From an uncultured Pelagibacteraceae bacterium (lineage in GTDB: Bacteria; Pseudomonadota; Alphaproteobacteria; Pelagibacterales; Pelagibacteraceae): a stretch of DNA of 34,871 nt. Numbering within the stretch: the stretch's first letter is position 1; each line of letters begins with the position of its first letter. The stretch lies in contig CACAYM010000008.1 in assembly GCA_902536765.1 (NCBI GenBank), forward strand, positions 1 to 34,871, given 5' to 3'. Position numbers and translations under genes: made by a program. A model generated the notes under the pieces. The model saw only the letters and a program-made list of their open reading frames with translations, did no database searches and was not told the DNA's origin. Shown piece by piece: positions 33,550-34,871 of this stretch.

Positions 33550-34871
33550 TTATATATTAAGAATTTTACTTTTTATCAGGTCAGCTTTAATTTCATCTAA
33601 AATTGTTGGATCATCTATTGTTGCTGGCATTTTATATTCCTCTTTATCTGCAATTTTTCTTATTGTTCCTCTTAATACTTTGCCAGATCTCGTTTTTGGC
33701 AGTCTTTTTACTACTAAAGCTGTTTTAAATGCTGCAACTGGACCGACTTTATTTCTTACCATTTGCACACATTCTTTTGCTATTGTTTCATTATCTTTTG
33801 TTACCCCTGCTTTTAATGCAATTAAACCAATGGGCAATTGTCCTTTTAATTGATCTTTAATACCAATTACTGCACATTCAGCAACTGATTGATGTTCAGA
33901 TAAAACTTCCTCGATTGCTCCAGTTGAAAGTCTATGACCTGCAACATTAATAATATCGTCAGTTCTAGACATAATCCAAATATATCCATCATCATCAATG
34001 TGACCCGCATCATAAGTTTGGTAATAACCTTTGTAGTTGGTCATATAATTTTCTTCATATCTTTTATCTGCGTTCCACAATGTTGGAAATGTTCCTGGAG
34101 GAAGAGGTAGTTTTACAACTATATCTCCCATCTCATTTGGTTTTGCTAATGATTGATCTGGTTTTATAATTTTTACATCATATCCTGGAACAGCTTTACA
34201 AGCTGAACCATATTTTGTTTTCATCATCTCTATCCCAGTACAATTGGAACTTATGGCCCAACTTGTTTCTGTTTGCCACCAATGATCTATTACCGGGACT
34301 TTTAAAAGAGTCTCTGCCCATTTGATTGTATCTGGATCAGCTCGTTCTCCAGCTAGAAAAAGAGCTTCAAATTTACTTAAATCATATTTAGAAAAAAATT
34401 TTCCATTAGGATCCTCTTTTTTAATAGCTCTAAAAGCTGTTGGAGCGGTGAATAAAGATTTTACATTATACTCAGAAATTATTTTCCAGAAGGCACCAGC
34501 ATCAGGAGTACCAACAGGCTTTCCTTCAAAGAGGACTGTTGTACATCCTTTGAATAGTGGAGCATAAACAATATATGAGTGCCCTACAATCCATCCTATA
34601 TCACTCGCTGACCACCAAACATCATCAGTATCGATGTTATAAATATTTTTCATAGTCCATTTTAAAGCAACTATGTGTCCGCCAATGTCTCTAACAATAC
34701 CCTTGGGTACACCTGTAGTCCCTGAAGTATACAAAATATATGCAAACTCATTTGAATTCATTTCAACACAGTCAGTATCATTTGCATCCGACAGAGCTTC
34801 ATCCCAGCTTATCTCTTTTGGAGCTTCCAATTTGACTTCATGACCTTTTCTTTGAAACAAAATAGTTTTAT
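33550..34871 (-). CDS. prpE: Propionyl-CoA/acyl-CoA synthetase, C-terminal two thirds
   Basis: AMP-forming acyl-CoA synthetase running off the right edge; about 440 residues are visible of an expected 630 or so. The frame stays open through the window end (KTI precedes Met at 34860), so that Met is internal. Motifs are YTSGTTGVPKG (ATP-binding P-loop), DVWWSASDIGWIVGHSYIVY, HWWQTETSWA, YYQTYDAGHIDDDGY, the hinge SRTDDIINVAGHRLSTGAIE and the catalytic lysine in KTRSGKVLRG. The DIGWIVGHSY and WWQTETSW wording favours propionyl-CoA synthetase (PrpE) over Acs. Acetate or other short acids remain possible substrates. It ends 2 bp from the convergent dihydroorotase gene. Confidence 0.85.
   Translation of the reverse strand, partial: KTILFQRKGHEVKLEAPKEISWDEALSDANDTDCVEMNSNEFAYILYTSGTTGVPKGIVRDIGGHIVALKWTMKNIYNIDTDDVWWSASDIGWIVGHSYIVYAPLFKGCTTVLFEGKPVGTPDAGAFWKIISEYNVKSLFTAPTAFRAIKKEDPNGKFFSKYDLSKFEALFLAGERADPDTIKWAETLLKVPVIDHWWQTETSWAISSNCTGIEMMKTKYGSACKAVPGYDVKIIKPDQSLAKPNEMGDIVVKLPLPPGTFPTLWNADKRYEENYMTNYKGYYQTYDAGHIDDDGYIWIMSRTDDIINVAGHRLSTGAIEEVLSEHQSVAECAVIGIKDQLKGQLPIGLIALKAGVTKDNETIAKECVQMVRNKVGPVAAFKTALVVKRLPKTRSGKVLRGTIRKIADKEEYKMPATIDDPTILDEIKADLIKSKILNI

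Noticed and set aside
1..34871. CRISPR arrays, insertion sequences, toxin-antitoxin or defence genes, biosynthetic cluster
   Set aside because: No regularly spaced repeats, transposase motifs or relevant domains were seen on either strand. All gene products belong to housekeeping families.

Overview
The window looks like a piece of core chromosome from a streamlined, very AT-rich alphaproteobacterium, most likely SAR11 (Pelagibacterales). The reasons are low GC with Lys/Asn/Ile-rich proteins, almost no intergenic space, many 1-41 bp gene overlaps, alphaproteobacterial gene neighbourhoods (tolQRAB-pal-cpoB-tilS-ftsH, xseB-ispA-dxs, glyQS-ppdK, ygfZ/dihydroorotase) and single-copy housekeeping content. 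This assignment is an inference from gene content; no database search was possible.

Layout: (1) 1-203 is the 3' end of a RuvC-like nuclease gene. (2) 258-12582, all on +: the Tol-Pal envelope system (tolQ, tolR, tolA, tolB, pal, then a terminator, then cpoB), followed by tilS, ftsH, folP, glmM, thiD and purA. (3) 12579-14489 on -: rluD and rpoH. A tRNA-Arg(TCG) on + is followed by a - strand block of an ABC-2 exporter (ATPase plus permease) and a Sua5-type threonylcarbamoyl-AMP synthase. (4) 17061-20072 on +: xseB-ispA-dxs, then aroC (-), pdxH (+) and a long-chain polyprenyl diphosphate synthase (-). (5) 22934-29337 on +: S49 peptidase, glyQ, glyS, ppdK. (6) 29339-31161 on -: nadA-nadC, followed by tRNA-Leu(GAG) on +. 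(7) ygfZ (-), dihydroorotase (+) and the 3' two thirds of a propionyl-CoA synthetase gene (-) running off the right edge.

How the genes work together: Tol-Pal-CpoB couples the inner membrane, periplasm and outer membrane during division. ftsH and rpoH are linked by the heat-shock circuit known from E. coli, where FtsH degrades sigma-32. dxs, ispA and the polyprenyl synthase form a consecutive isoprenoid route (DXP, then FPP, then the quinone side chain). glmM feeds peptidoglycan and LPS synthesis. folP, thiD, pdxH, nadA and nadC are cofactor genes. tilS, rluD, sua5, glyQS and the two tRNAs serve translation.

No mobile element, CRISPR array, toxin-antitoxin or defence locus, pseudogene or obvious horizontally acquired island is visible, and I found no clearly novel multi-gene system. 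No gene-free stretch exceeds 300 bases; the longest is about 110 bp. The most interesting points are architectural and residue-level: all seven convergent junctions lie within -4 to +2 bp with no terminator, two divergent promoters are interleaved, FolP carries an uncharacterised N-terminal extension, the dihydroorotase has Gln in place of a metal-binding His, and a 13-A tract lies inside glmM.
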